Assembly: GCA_028691615.1 (NCBI GenBank)
Contig: JAQUYX010000013.1
Location: forward strand, 1 to 33,909
Direction of reading: 5' to 3'
Origin: Victivallaceae bacterium
GTDB lineage: Bacteria > Verrucomicrobiota > Lentisphaeria > Victivallales > Victivallaceae
Length of the DNA: 33,909 bases
Numbering within the stretch: position 1 is the first letter of the stretch; each line of letters starts with the position of its first letter. This document shows, in pieces, positions 7,707 through 15,311 of the stretch. The notes under the pieces were generated by a model. It was not told the origin of the DNA. It saw only the letters and a program-made list of their open reading frames with translations, and ran no database searches. The position numbers and the translations under genes are program-made.

Positions 7707-8680
7707 AGCTGATCTACAATCCCTGCACCGATCCGGCGTATAATCTCGCGTTTGAGCAGATTGCCATGACCGCGTTGTCCGGGCCGGTGTTTCTTCTCTG
7801 GCGCAATCGCCCGGCGATTATCGTGGGGCGCAATCAGAATACGCTTGCCGAGATCGATTCGGAATATGTCGAGCATCAGGGGATTGCCGTGGTGCGCCGG
7901 AATACGGGGGGCGGGGCGGTTTATCACGATCTCGGAAATGTCAATTACAGCTTCATCGGGGATTGCGGGGGGCCGTTCGATTCCTTCGCGCCGTTTGCGG
8001 AACCGGTGATTGCCGCGCTCGGCAAGATGGGGGTTGACGCGGTTTTTTCGGGACGCAATGATATTCTTGTGGACGGTCGCAAGGTGTCGGGCAGTGCCAA
8101 ATGTTTTCACGGCGGGCGGGTGCTTTTTCATGGCACACTGCTCTTTGACGTCGATCTGAACGTGCTCGGACGGGCGCTGACGCCGGACCCGTGCAAGATT
8201 GCTTCCAAGGGAATTGCCTCTGTCCGCAGCAGAGTTGCCAATCTCAAGGAGTTTCTGCCGAAGGAGAGCGTGGAGACTTTTCTTGAGAAGATGCGCAAAT
8301 TGATTGCGGAGGCGTTTTTTGCCCCGGGATTCGAGCCGCCGCGTGCGGAAATGGTCGCGGAGGCGGAGGCGCTGGCGGAATCGAAATATCGTTCCTGGCA
8401 GTGGAATTACGGAAGCTCCTGCAAATATGGTTTTTCGCGGCGCGGGTATTTTGCGGGGGTCGGCTCGATTGCCGCGCATCTGGAGATCCAGCGCGGAGAA
8501 ATTGTCGGCGCGGAATTTACCGGAGATTTTTTTGGAGAACGCGACTGTCGGGAATTTGCGGCATCTCTTCAGGGCTGCAAACATGAAAAAGTCGCGCTCC
8601 GGCAACGGATCGCGACTTCCAATCTCAAACTCTTTTTTGGCGATCTCACGCCTGCGCAGCTGTTATCCGTGCTTTTTTGA
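7703..8680 (+). CDS. lplA: Lipoate-protein ligase A
   Basis: A 325-residue lipoate-protein ligase, which activates free lipoate with ATP and attaches it to lysines of 2-oxoacid dehydrogenase E2 or GcvH proteins. The diagnostic RRNTGGGAVYHDLGN is at 65-79, the catalytic lysine segment VSGSAK ends at Lys133, and FHGTLLFDVDL follows. After the catalytic domain comes a small C-terminal accessory region (residues about 240-325), as in the full-length LplA type. The start overlaps the esterase stop by four bases. The TGA stop (8678-8680) overlaps the left arm of an intergenic repeat copy, so the repeat supplies the end of the gene. Confidence 0.92.
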   Translation: MKLIYNPCTDPAYNLAFEQIAMTALSGPVFLLWRNRPAIIVGRNQNTLAEIDSEYVEHQGIAVVRRNTGGGAVYHDLGNVNYSFIGDCGGPFDSFAPFAEPVIAALGKMGVDAVFSGRNDILVDGRKVSGSAKCFHGGRVLFHGTLLFDVDLNVLGRALTPDPCKIASKGIASVRSRVANLKEFLPKESVETFLEKMRKLIAEAFFAPGFEPPRAEMVAEAEALAESKYRSWQWNYGSSCKYGFSRRGYFAGVGSIAAHLEIQRGEIVGAEFTGDFFGERDCREFAASLQGCKHEKVALRQRIATSNLKLFFGDLTPAQLLSVLF

Positions 8681-8843
8681 CGGTGCTGACAAAATTCGCG
8701 CCGCGTCTTCCGGGTGCCTCGGAAACGGCCTGAAACGGTGGCTTTTCGGTGGATACTCTCCGAGTAGCCGCGCTCAAACCCTCCATTTCATTCCATTCCC
8801 GATCCATTCGGAATCCATCGACGGGACTTTTTTCAGCACCGTC
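8679..8843. repeat. Intergenic repeat copy A (full length, 165 bases)
   Basis: A full copy of a six-member repeat family in this window. Its ends are a perfect 11-base inverted repeat, GACGGTGCTGA at 8679-8689 and TCAGCACCGTC at 8833-8843, with partial pairing continuing inward over AAAA/TTTT. The core contains CGCGCCGCGTCTTCC, GAAACGGCCTGAAACGGTGG, a small hairpin TACTC-TCC-GAGTA and CATCGACGGGAC. Runs of T flank both ends. It begins inside the lplA stop codon. No protein is encoded; function is unknown. Confidence 0.85.
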
Positions 8844-8848
8844 TTTTT

Positions 8849-8975
8849 GACGGTGCTGACAAAATTCGCGCCGCGTCTTCCGGTGCCTCGGAAACGGCCT
8901 GAAACGGTGGCTTTTCGGTGGATACTCTCCGAGTAGCCACGCTCAAATTCTCCATTTTATTCCATTCCCGATCCA
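8849..8975. repeat. Intergenic repeat copy B (right end missing)
   Basis: Begins five T residues after copy A with the same left arm GACGGTGCTGA and matches copy A almost base for base until about 8975, where it diverges after CCCGATCCA. The right arm is absent. The right arm of A and the left arm of B form a perfect 11-base hairpin with a TTTTT loop. The 8681-9011 gap is filled by copies A and B; the remaining 36 bases before the next gene show nothing recognisable. Confidence 0.8.
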
Positions 8976-9011
8976 GCCGCGTATTCTGAGCGTCCCTCTG
9001 GTTTTCACTGT

Positions 9012-9899
9012 TTACTTCGCCGCAGGCACTACCGCGTCGAATTTGACATTCTTGAGTTGATAGGTTCCGTTGGCCGCCGGGGTGTTGGTCATGTCAAAAC
9101 GAAGTCTGGTGATGATGCCCTTCCACTCCGGATTCTTGGACAAATCCAGCGTGACTTTGTGATATTGACCGTCCGCGGCGGGAAGATTGAACCGGATGGA
9201 ACGCGATTCGCTGAAATTTGAATTTTTCTCCGTCGTCCAGAAGATCTGTCCGGCCGGCGAGCATCCGGCGGAGAGCGCCAGTTCAAATTCAATCTTATTG
9301 AACTTGTCCGCGGCGAGTTTCAGTCCGTTTGCGGTGGTCACGCTGGGATCTTTGCTTCCGGCCGGGAAGGTGCCGAGAATTTCGCCGTCCTCGCCGTATT
9401 GAAGCGTGCAGTTGCTTTTCGCGGGCCAGTAGGTGATTTTGAAGGTGCGCAGAAGTTCAAATTTGGCGAGAGCAAAGTTTGCCCGTTGGGAAACCGGGTC
9501 GAGCCGCAGCGAAACGATGGGGCCTTGCCATTGCGCATTGCTGGAGAGCACGGCGTAATAGGTGTGCATTTTGCCGTCGTCGATCAACGGGACGCGTACG
9601 GAACGCTGCTCTTTGAAATTCTTATCGCTGAGCACTCCCCAGAAGAGCTGGGCGAAGAGCCCTTTCTTCGGTTCGGTGCGCATGGTGAAACTTGCCGCTG
9701 TATAATCATCCGCGGCGAAAGCGCGAATGCCTTTGGCCATCAGCAACGGATCGGCGTTCAACGAAGTCCCTTCCAACACGCCCTTCTCGATTTTCTGTTT
9801 GCAGTTGACCGAGTTCCATCCCTCGGGCGCGACGCTCATCTCCGCAAAGAGTGCGCCGCTCAAAATCATGGCGCCGAGGCAAAGAATTTCTTTCTTCAT
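9012..9899 (-). CDS. Secreted protein with two internally duplicated beta-rich domains
   Basis: A 295-residue protein of unknown function. It has a signal peptide (MKKEILCLGAMILSGALFA, cleavage around 19). The mature part is two copies of one domain: the first contains AQLFWGVLSDKNFKEQRSVR then HTYYAVLSSNAQWQGPIVSL, the second GQIFWTTEKNSNFSESRSIR then HKVTLDLSKNPEWKGIITRL. Each copy is about 120-130 residues, predicted beta-rich, with a conserved N-x-x-W-x-G-x-I turn. The pattern resembles carbohydrate-binding or jelly-roll modules found beside polysaccharide lyases, but I cannot name a family. The start at 9899 has AAGGAG about 10 bases upstream; the longer frame runs back through the promoter. 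The gene stands alone. Confidence 0.75.
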   Translation of the reverse strand: MKKEILCLGAMILSGALFAEMSVAPEGWNSVNCKQKIEKGVLEGTSLNADPLLMAKGIRAFAADDYTAASFTMRTEPKKGLFAQLFWGVLSDKNFKEQRSVRVPLIDDGKMHTYYAVLSSNAQWQGPIVSLRLDPVSQRANFALAKFELLRTFKITYWPAKSNCTLQYGEDGEILGTFPAGSKDPSVTTANGLKLAADKFNKIEFELALSAGCSPAGQIFWTTEKNSNFSESRSIRFNLPAADGQYHKVTLDLSKNPEWKGIITRLRFDMTNTPAANGTYQLKNVKFDAVVPAAK

Positions 9900-9980
9900 T
9901 GAAACATTCTCCTTCTTGTTGATGATCCTTCGTTGTGTTTCCCCGATTGATCGAACACTCGGTTTTTTTAATATAAAAAT

Positions 9981-10009
9981 AATATAACCTCTTAATGCGT
10001 TTTTTACAA
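9981..10009 (-). promoter_or_regulatory. Promoter of the duplicated-domain secreted protein
   Basis: Read on the minus strand: TTGTAA (10004-10009), 17-base spacer, TATATT (9981-9986), in a very AT-rich stretch. It leaves a leader of about 75 bases before the ATG. Confidence 0.55.
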
Positions 10010-10175
10010 GAACACTTGAAAAAAGTTGTTCCATGTGTTATCTTGACAATATCGCTCGGGAATCACCTCCTGTCTTTTGAGGTCTTCGAGGAGAGCTGTG
10101 CCGGTGGTCTTTGCCAGTGCCGTCCTTTATTCCCTGGGATATTTGGAACCATATTTTATGCCGGGAGCATCTGGA

Positions 10176-11858
10176 ATGGAATCTCAAGTAGTCAGAGTCT
10201 TGGTGACGGGACACCGCAATCCCGATATCGACAGTATCGCTTCCGCAGTGGCGCTGGCCGAACTGCGCCGCCGGCAGAACGGCGGCGAAATCCGCGCGGT
10301 CTGTCCCGGAATTATGCCGGAACGGGCAAAGTATCTTTTTGAAAAATTTCATTTTACCGCGCCGTCTTCGGTCAACGACATCTATTTGAAGGTTTCCGAT
10401 GTAATGACCTGTGATATTCCGGTGATCCCCGCCGGAACGCCGCTTTTCGACGCGGTGCAATTCCTCAAGGAAAGCATGCTTTCCCGTCTGCCGGTGACGG
10501 ATGCGCAGGGGCATTTCCTGGGCATGCTCAGTCCCATGAACCTCCTCGGCCATCTTCTCGGTATCGGCGGCACCGACGCGGAAAGCGATCTGACCGGACG
10601 CCGCATCCATACCTCAATCGATCTGATTGCCCGCGTGATCGAGGCGGAAAATCTGACCGCCTTCGAAACCGACGTGCTGCAGGATTTTACCGTCTTTGTC
10701 GGCGCAATGGGCGGGGACAGCTTTGAAAAGCACATTGCCAAGGCCCCGGGACGGGAATTGGTCGTCATCTCCGGCGACCGCCCGGAAATCCATTTGCGCT
10801 CGCTTCAGAAAGGCGTGCGGCTGCTCATCGTCACCGGCGAAAAATCAGTCGAACCGATGATTCGCACCGAGGCGGAAAACCGCCATGTGACAATTCTGCG
10901 CACGGCGCTGGATTCGGCCAGCGTGATCCGGAGGTTGAAATTCAGCGTGCCGGTCGAGTATTTCGGTTTCGGGGACTCTTCGCTGACGCTCGCCGCCGAT
11001 GATCGGCTTCGCGGATTGGAACGCAAAGTGCTCAACCGGCCCGAAGATGTGATCCCCGTGCTGGACGGCGCCGGAAAATTCGTCGGCGCGGTCTTCAAAC
11101 GCAGCGTTACTGCCACTCCGCCCTATCGGGTGATTCTCGTCGATCACAACGAGATCGAACAAAGTCTGCCCGGCGTCGAGGACATTCCGGTGATCGAAGT
11201 GGTCGACCACCATCGCATCGGGATGCAGCCGACGGCGTATCCGATCAAGTTCACCGGTGACATCGTGGGAAGCACCTGCACGCTGGTGGCGTCGATGTTC
11301 AAGAGTTCGGGCGAGAGCCTGACTGCGGAATTGGCGGGGCTGCTGCTGGGCGGGATTGTGTCGGACACGCTTAATTTGAAATCGCCGACGACCGCGCCGT
11401 TGGATTTTCGCATGCGCGACTGGCTGGAGAAACTTTCCGGCGTCAAGGGGGACGATCTGATGGCGGAACTGGCGCGCATTGATTCGCCGCTGGCCTCCAA
11501 AAGCCCTGCCGAAGCGATCGATTCGGACCGGAAAAATTATACCGAAGGATCGTTCAAATTCGCCGTTTCCCAGCTGGAAGAGACGAATCTTGAGCTGCTG
11601 CATCAGCGGGAAGAGGAGCTGTCGGAGGCGATGACGCAGATTTTGACGCGGGAAAAGTTATCGTTCCTCGGTCTGCTGGTGACTGACGCGGTTCGGGAAA
11701 ATTCGGAACTCTTGATTCTCGGCGATGAACGGGTGATCGGGAATTTGCCGTATCGCCGGATCGAAGGCAACCGTTTTTCCCTGCCCGGCGTCATGAGCCG
11801 CAAGAAGCAGTTGCTTCCGCAGATCGTCGGTGTGCTCGCTCAGCTCGAAGAACACTGA
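10176..11858 (+). CDS. Family II inorganic pyrophosphatase with CBS and DRTGG domains
   Basis: A 560-residue manganese-dependent (DHH-type) pyrophosphatase, which hydrolyses PPi in the cytoplasm. The DHH catalytic domain is split by a regulatory insert. The first catalytic motif is GHRNPDIDS with His13, Asp17 and Asp19. A CBS domain lies at about 70-125 (KVSDVMTCDIPVIPAGTPL), a DRTGG-like segment at about 160-260, and a second CBS at about 270-310. Then come DHN at 323-325, DHH at 344-346, GSTCTLVA, SDTLNLKSPTT and a C-terminal DHHA2 domain. In this class CBS domains bind adenine nucleotides and control activity. The start at 10176 has GGGAG upstream; an in-frame extension to 10077 is not family-like. 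It converges with uvrA. Confidence 0.92.
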   Translation: MESQVVRVLVTGHRNPDIDSIASAVALAELRRRQNGGEIRAVCPGIMPERAKYLFEKFHFTAPSSVNDIYLKVSDVMTCDIPVIPAGTPLFDAVQFLKESMLSRLPVTDAQGHFLGMLSPMNLLGHLLGIGGTDAESDLTGRRIHTSIDLIARVIEAENLTAFETDVLQDFTVFVGAMGGDSFEKHIAKAPGRELVVISGDRPEIHLRSLQKGVRLLIVTGEKSVEPMIRTEAENRHVTILRTALDSASVIRRLKFSVPVEYFGFGDSSLTLAADDRLRGLERKVLNRPEDVIPVLDGAGKFVGAVFKRSVTATPPYRVILVDHNEIEQSLPGVEDIPVIEVVDHHRIGMQPTAYPIKFTGDIVGSTCTLVASMFKSSGESLTAELAGLLLGGIVSDTLNLKSPTTAPLDFRMRDWLEKLSGVKGDDLMAELARIDSPLASKSPAEAIDSDRKNYTEGSFKFAVSQLEETNLELLHQREEELSEAMTQILTREKLSFLGLLVTDAVRENSELLILGDERVIGNLPYRRIEGNRFSLPGVMSRKKQLLPQIVGVLAQLEEH

Positions 11859-11923
11859 TTGGTCGACGGAACTGCCCGAAAATTCGCGCCGCTGTCTTGG
11901 GACGCGTTGGCACAATGCGTGCG

Positions 11924-14779
11924 TCAGAGCAGCTCTTTCAGAAATTTTCCGGTCCACGAATTCGGATTTTTCGCGACCTCCTCGGGCGTCCCCTCGGCCA
12001 CCACGGTGCCGCCGCAATCGCCGCCCTCCGGACCGAGGTCGATGATATGATCGGCGCATTTGATCACGTCAAGATTGTGCTCGATCACGATGACGCTGCT
12101 GCCGCGGTCGCGCAAGCGGTAAAGCACGCTCAACAGCTGTTCAATGTCCGCCGAATGCAATCCGGTCGTCGGTTCGTCCAGCACATACATCGTGTGTCCG
12201 GCCGGCCGCTTGGACAGTTCCGCGGCGAGCTTGACCCGCTGGGCTTCGCCGCCGGAAAGCGTCGTGGCGCTCTGTCCGAGCTTCAGATACCCAAGACCGA
12301 CTTCCTGAAGCGTTTTGAATTTGCGCTGAAGTCCCGGGATCGCCGCAAAGAAATCCACCGCCTGATTGATGGTCAGATCCAGCACGTCCGCGATGCTGTG
12401 TTTGTGATATTTGACCGAAAGCGTCTCCTGATTGAAGCGCCGTCCGCCGCACTGGGAACATTCCACATAGATGTCGGAGAGAAACTGCATCTCGATTTTT
12501 TTGATGCCGTCGCCGCCGCACTCCTCGCAGCGTCCGCCCTTGATGTTGAAACTGAACCGCCCCGGACCGTATCCGCGCACCTTGGCCTCCGGCAGCTTTG
12601 CAAAAAGGTCGCGGATCGCGCCGAACGCTCCCGTGTAGGTCGCCGGATTGGAACGCGGAGTCCGCCCGATCGGACTCTGGTCAATGACAATGAGCTTGTC
12701 CACTTTGTCGAGGCAATTGATCCGGTCGAATTTGCCCGCCGGCGCGTCGAGAATGCCCAGATGCTGGTGCAAGGCCCGCACCAGAATCTCGTTGACCAGC
12801 GTGCTTTTGCCGGAACCGGAAACACCGGTCACCAGCGTCAGCACGCCGAGCGGAAAGGCCACGTCAATATGTTTGAGGTTGTTCTCCGCGGCGCCGCGGA
12901 CGGTGATCCATTGCCCTTTTTCCGGGCGTTTGCGTTCTTTGGGAATCTCAATCGCGCGCCGTCCGGCAAGAAAGTCTCCGGTGAGGCTGCGGGGAAAATT
13001 GACCAGTTCGCCCGGGCTTCCGGCCGCCACGATCTCGCCGCCGTGCACCCCCGCGCGCGGCCCGAGGTCGAGCACGTAATCAGCCGCCCGGATGGTGTCC
13101 ATGTCGTGCTCCACGACAATCACGGTGTTGCCGATGTCCCGCAGATGTTTGAGGGTGTTGAGCAGCAAGGTGTTATCCCGCTGGTGCAGCCCGATCGACG
13201 GTTCGTCCAGAATGTAAAGCACCCCCACCAGTCCGCAGCCAAGCTGGGTGGCCAGCCGGATGCGCTGCGCTTCGCCGCCGGAGAGCGTGCTGCTGACCCG
13301 GTTCAGCGTGAGATAGCTTAATCCGACATCGGAGAGAAATCCGAGCCGCCCCCGGATTTCCCGCAGCAGATCCGCAGCGATCACCGCGGATTCTCCCTGC
13401 AGATTGAGCTTGTCCAAAAAAGCGAGCGCCTCGCGGACGCTGAGCTGATTGAACTTGTCCAGCGACTTTCCGCCGACGGTGACAGCCCGGCTGAGCGGAT
13501 TCAAGCGCGCTCCGTGGCATTCGGGGCAGGGGCTTGGCACCATGTATTCCGCGAGCCGCGCGCGGACGGAATCGGATTCGCTCTCGACCATGCGGCGCCG
13601 CAGATTTTCCAGAACGCCTTCGAACGGTTTGGAATAATGGTATTTTTTTCCCCGGATGTAATAATCAAATTCCAGCGGTGTTTTGCCCGAACCGCAGAGG
13701 AGGACGTGCCGGACGTTTTCGGGCAAATCCCGAAACGCGGTGGTCAGCATCTCTGGGCAATCAAGGAAATCCGCCACTTTCCGCAGCAGCAGATTGTAAT
13801 ACATAATCAAATGCCTCGGCCCCCTGCGCCAGCCGGGAATCGCCCCTTTGCGGATCGAAAACGAATCATCCGGAACCACCAGATCCGGCGACATGACCAT
13901 CAGCTGCCCCAGCCCGTTGCAGCAGGGACAGGCGCCGTAGGGACTGTTGAAGGAGAAGTTGCGAGGGGCGAGTTTGCCGTAACTCTTGCGGCAGTCGGGA
14001 CAGGACAAGGTTTCGCTGTGGGTGGCTTCGAGGAACTCGGCGCCTTCGTGGGAAGGATTCTGCCAGAGTACTCGCAGGATGCCGTCGCCGTGGCGGAGCG
14101 CCAGCTCCACCGAATCGGTCAGCCGCGCCCGGTCGATTTCGCCGGTGACCAGCCGGTCGACGACGATGTCGATGCTGTGGCGCAAGGTCTTGCTCAACTT
14201 CGGCAGCTCGTCGCCGTCGACCGGAAGAATCCGCCCGTCGATGCGCGCGCGCGCAAACCCTTCTGAACGGATATTTTCCAGAATATCGCGGTGTTCGCCC
14301 TTCTTGCCGTCGAGCACGGGGGCGAGAATCATGATTTTGAGGTTTGCCGGCATTGCCAGAATCGTGTCGGCGATTGCTTCGGCGGATTGGCCTTTGAGTT
14401 CACGTCCGCAATCGGGACAATGGGCGACGCCGACATTGGCGTAGAGAATGCGCAGATAGTCGTAAATTTCCGTCACGGTCGCCACTGTGGAACGCGGGGT
14501 GCCTCCGGCGGAACGCTGTTCAATGGCGATGGCCGGCGAAAGTCCGTCGATGTGTTCAACCTTGGGCTTCTGGAGCCGGTCGAGAAACTGTCTGGCGTAG
14601 GCGGAGAGGCTCTCGACGTAACGGCGCTGGCCTTCGGCGTAGAGGGTGTCGAAGGCGAGTGAACTCTTGCCGGAACCGGACAACCCGGTGATGACCGTGA
14701 GGGTGTTGCGTGGAATGACCGCGTTGACGTTTTTGAGATTGTGCTGCGAGGCGCCGGTGATGACGATATTTTCCAACAT
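11924..14779 (-). CDS. uvrA: Excinuclease ABC subunit A
   Basis: A 951-residue UvrA, the DNA-damage-recognition ATPase of nucleotide excision repair. Two ABC ATPase halves are complete. The first has Walker A GLSGSGKSS at about 32-40 and signature LSGGEAQRIRLATQLG; the second has GVSGSGKSTLVNEIL, LSGGEAQRVKLAAELS and Walker B YVLDEPTTGLH. Zinc modules are present (CPDC...CPCC near NSPYGACPCCNGLG in the first half, CEEC...CSQC in the second). The UvrB-binding/insertion region with CPDCGREL lies near the N-terminus. The start at 14779 gives the standard family beginning MLENIVITGASQHNLKN; an in-frame extension to 14926 is rejected because it crosses the promoter. Length and motifs match a standard bacterial UvrA. 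Confidence 0.97.
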   Translation of the reverse strand: MLENIVITGASQHNLKNVNAVIPRNTLTVITGLSGSGKSSLAFDTLYAEGQRRYVESLSAYARQFLDRLQKPKVEHIDGLSPAIAIEQRSAGGTPRSTVATVTEIYDYLRILYANVGVAHCPDCGRELKGQSAEAIADTILAMPANLKIMILAPVLDGKKGEHRDILENIRSEGFARARIDGRILPVDGDELPKLSKTLRHSIDIVVDRLVTGEIDRARLTDSVELALRHGDGILRVLWQNPSHEGAEFLEATHSETLSCPDCRKSYGKLAPRNFSFNSPYGACPCCNGLGQLMVMSPDLVVPDDSFSIRKGAIPGWRRGPRHLIMYYNLLLRKVADFLDCPEMLTTAFRDLPENVRHVLLCGSGKTPLEFDYYIRGKKYHYSKPFEGVLENLRRRMVESESDSVRARLAEYMVPSPCPECHGARLNPLSRAVTVGGKSLDKFNQLSVREALAFLDKLNLQGESAVIAADLLREIRGRLGFLSDVGLSYLTLNRVSSTLSGGEAQRIRLATQLGCGLVGVLYILDEPSIGLHQRDNTLLLNTLKHLRDIGNTVIVVEHDMDTIRAADYVLDLGPRAGVHGGEIVAAGSPGELVNFPRSLTGDFLAGRRAIEIPKERKRPEKGQWITVRGAAENNLKHIDVAFPLGVLTLVTGVSGSGKSTLVNEILVRALHQHLGILDAPAGKFDRINCLDKVDKLIVIDQSPIGRTPRSNPATYTGAFGAIRDLFAKLPEAKVRGYGPGRFSFNIKGGRCEECGGDGIKKIEMQFLSDIYVECSQCGGRRFNQETLSVKYHKHSIADVLDLTINQAVDFFAAIPGLQRKFKTLQEVGLGYLKLGQSATTLSGGEAQRVKLAAELSKRPAGHTMYVLDEPTTGLHSADIEQLLSVLYRLRDRGSSVIVIEHNLDVIKCADHIIDLGPEGGDCGGTVVAEGTPEEVAKNPNSWTGKFLKELL

Positions 14780-14872
14780 GTTCCGAAATGACTCCGAAAT
14801 CCTGACGTTCTGCGCAAAATCAAGGATCCTTGCAAGGAGGATGTTACAGAATCGTCGGATCTTATGCTGTTT

Positions 14873-14901
14873 AATATACAGGGCGGTCGTCGGGATTTCA
14901 A
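14873..14901 (-). promoter_or_regulatory. Promoter of uvrA
   Basis: Read on the minus strand: TTGAAA (14896-14901), 17-base spacer, TATATT (14873-14878). The leader of about 85 bases contains the perfect 12-base palindrome CAAGGATCCTTG at 14821-14832. No recognisable LexA box overlaps the promoter. Confidence 0.6.
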
Positions 14902-14962
14902 GTATCTTTGAGACGGCACTGGACAAAACCCATCGTCGGTGCTTTTTTCCGGGGCGGGGCGA

Positions 14963-14991
14963 TTGACTTTTGCGGAGCGGGGCGCTATATT
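14963..14991 (+). promoter_or_regulatory. Promoter of the hisE-hisG operon
   Basis: TTGACT (14963-14968), 17-base spacer, TATATT (14986-14991). The hisE ATG is 42 bases past the -10 box. No leader peptide rich in His codons is seen, so classic his attenuation is not supported. Confidence 0.65.
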
Positions 14992-15032
14992 ACGTACTCA
15001 ACCGCAGATTCAGCGAAGAAAGAGAAAAAGTC

Positions 15033-15296
15033 ATGAAAACATTCGACGGGCTCTTTACCGAACTTACCGAAAAAATGGCGTCGCAATCTCCCGAGTCCGG
15101 CACGGTGCGGGAACTTGCCAAGGGCAAGCATTTCATTGGCAAAAAGATTGTCGAGGAGGCCGCCGAAGTGTGGATGGCCGCGGAGCATGAAGGGCAGGCG
15201 CGCACCGCCGAGGAGATCTCCCAGTTGCTGTATCATCTTCAGGTGATGATGCTGGCCAATAAACTGACGCTTCAGGATGTCTATAAATATCTGTAA
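15033..15296 (+). CDS. hisE: Phosphoribosyl-ATP pyrophosphatase
   Basis: An 87-residue HisE, which hydrolyses phosphoribosyl-ATP to phosphoribosyl-AMP in the second step of histidine synthesis. It belongs to the MazG/all-alpha NTP pyrophosphohydrolase superfamily; the characteristic metal-binding helices are [18 protein letters not shown] and [20 protein letters not shown]. It is not fused to HisI. The start at 15033 has a purine-rich stretch but only a weak Shine-Dalgarno, and fits the family N-terminus; the frame continues upstream into the promoter. hisG follows 15 bases downstream, so the pair forms a two-gene his unit at the head of a longer operon. Confidence 0.92.
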   Translation: MKTFDGLFTELTEKMASQSPESGTVRELAKGKHFIGKKIVEEAAEVWMAAEHEGQARTAEEISQLLYHLQVMMLANKLTLQDVYKYL

Positions 15297-15311
15297 AAAG
15301 GACTTTCCGTT

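Noticed and set aside
8679-8975. CRISPR array or integron attC cassette sites
   Set aside because: The repeats are about 165 bases with only 4-5 bases between units and no unique spacers, no cas genes, and the attC core sites (RYYYAAC / GTTRRRY) are not at the ends; no integrase is present.
10059-10075. A stretch in the pyrophosphatase leader resembling the 3' end of 16S rRNA (ATCACCTCCT)
   Set aside because: Only about 10 bases agree and no other rRNA sequence surrounds them. It might pair with the gene's own ribosome-binding site, but chance cannot be excluded.
14821-14832. CAAGGATCCTTG palindrome in the uvrA leader as an SOS box
   Set aside because: It does not resemble a LexA site and lies well downstream of the promoter; only a generic palindrome is supported.
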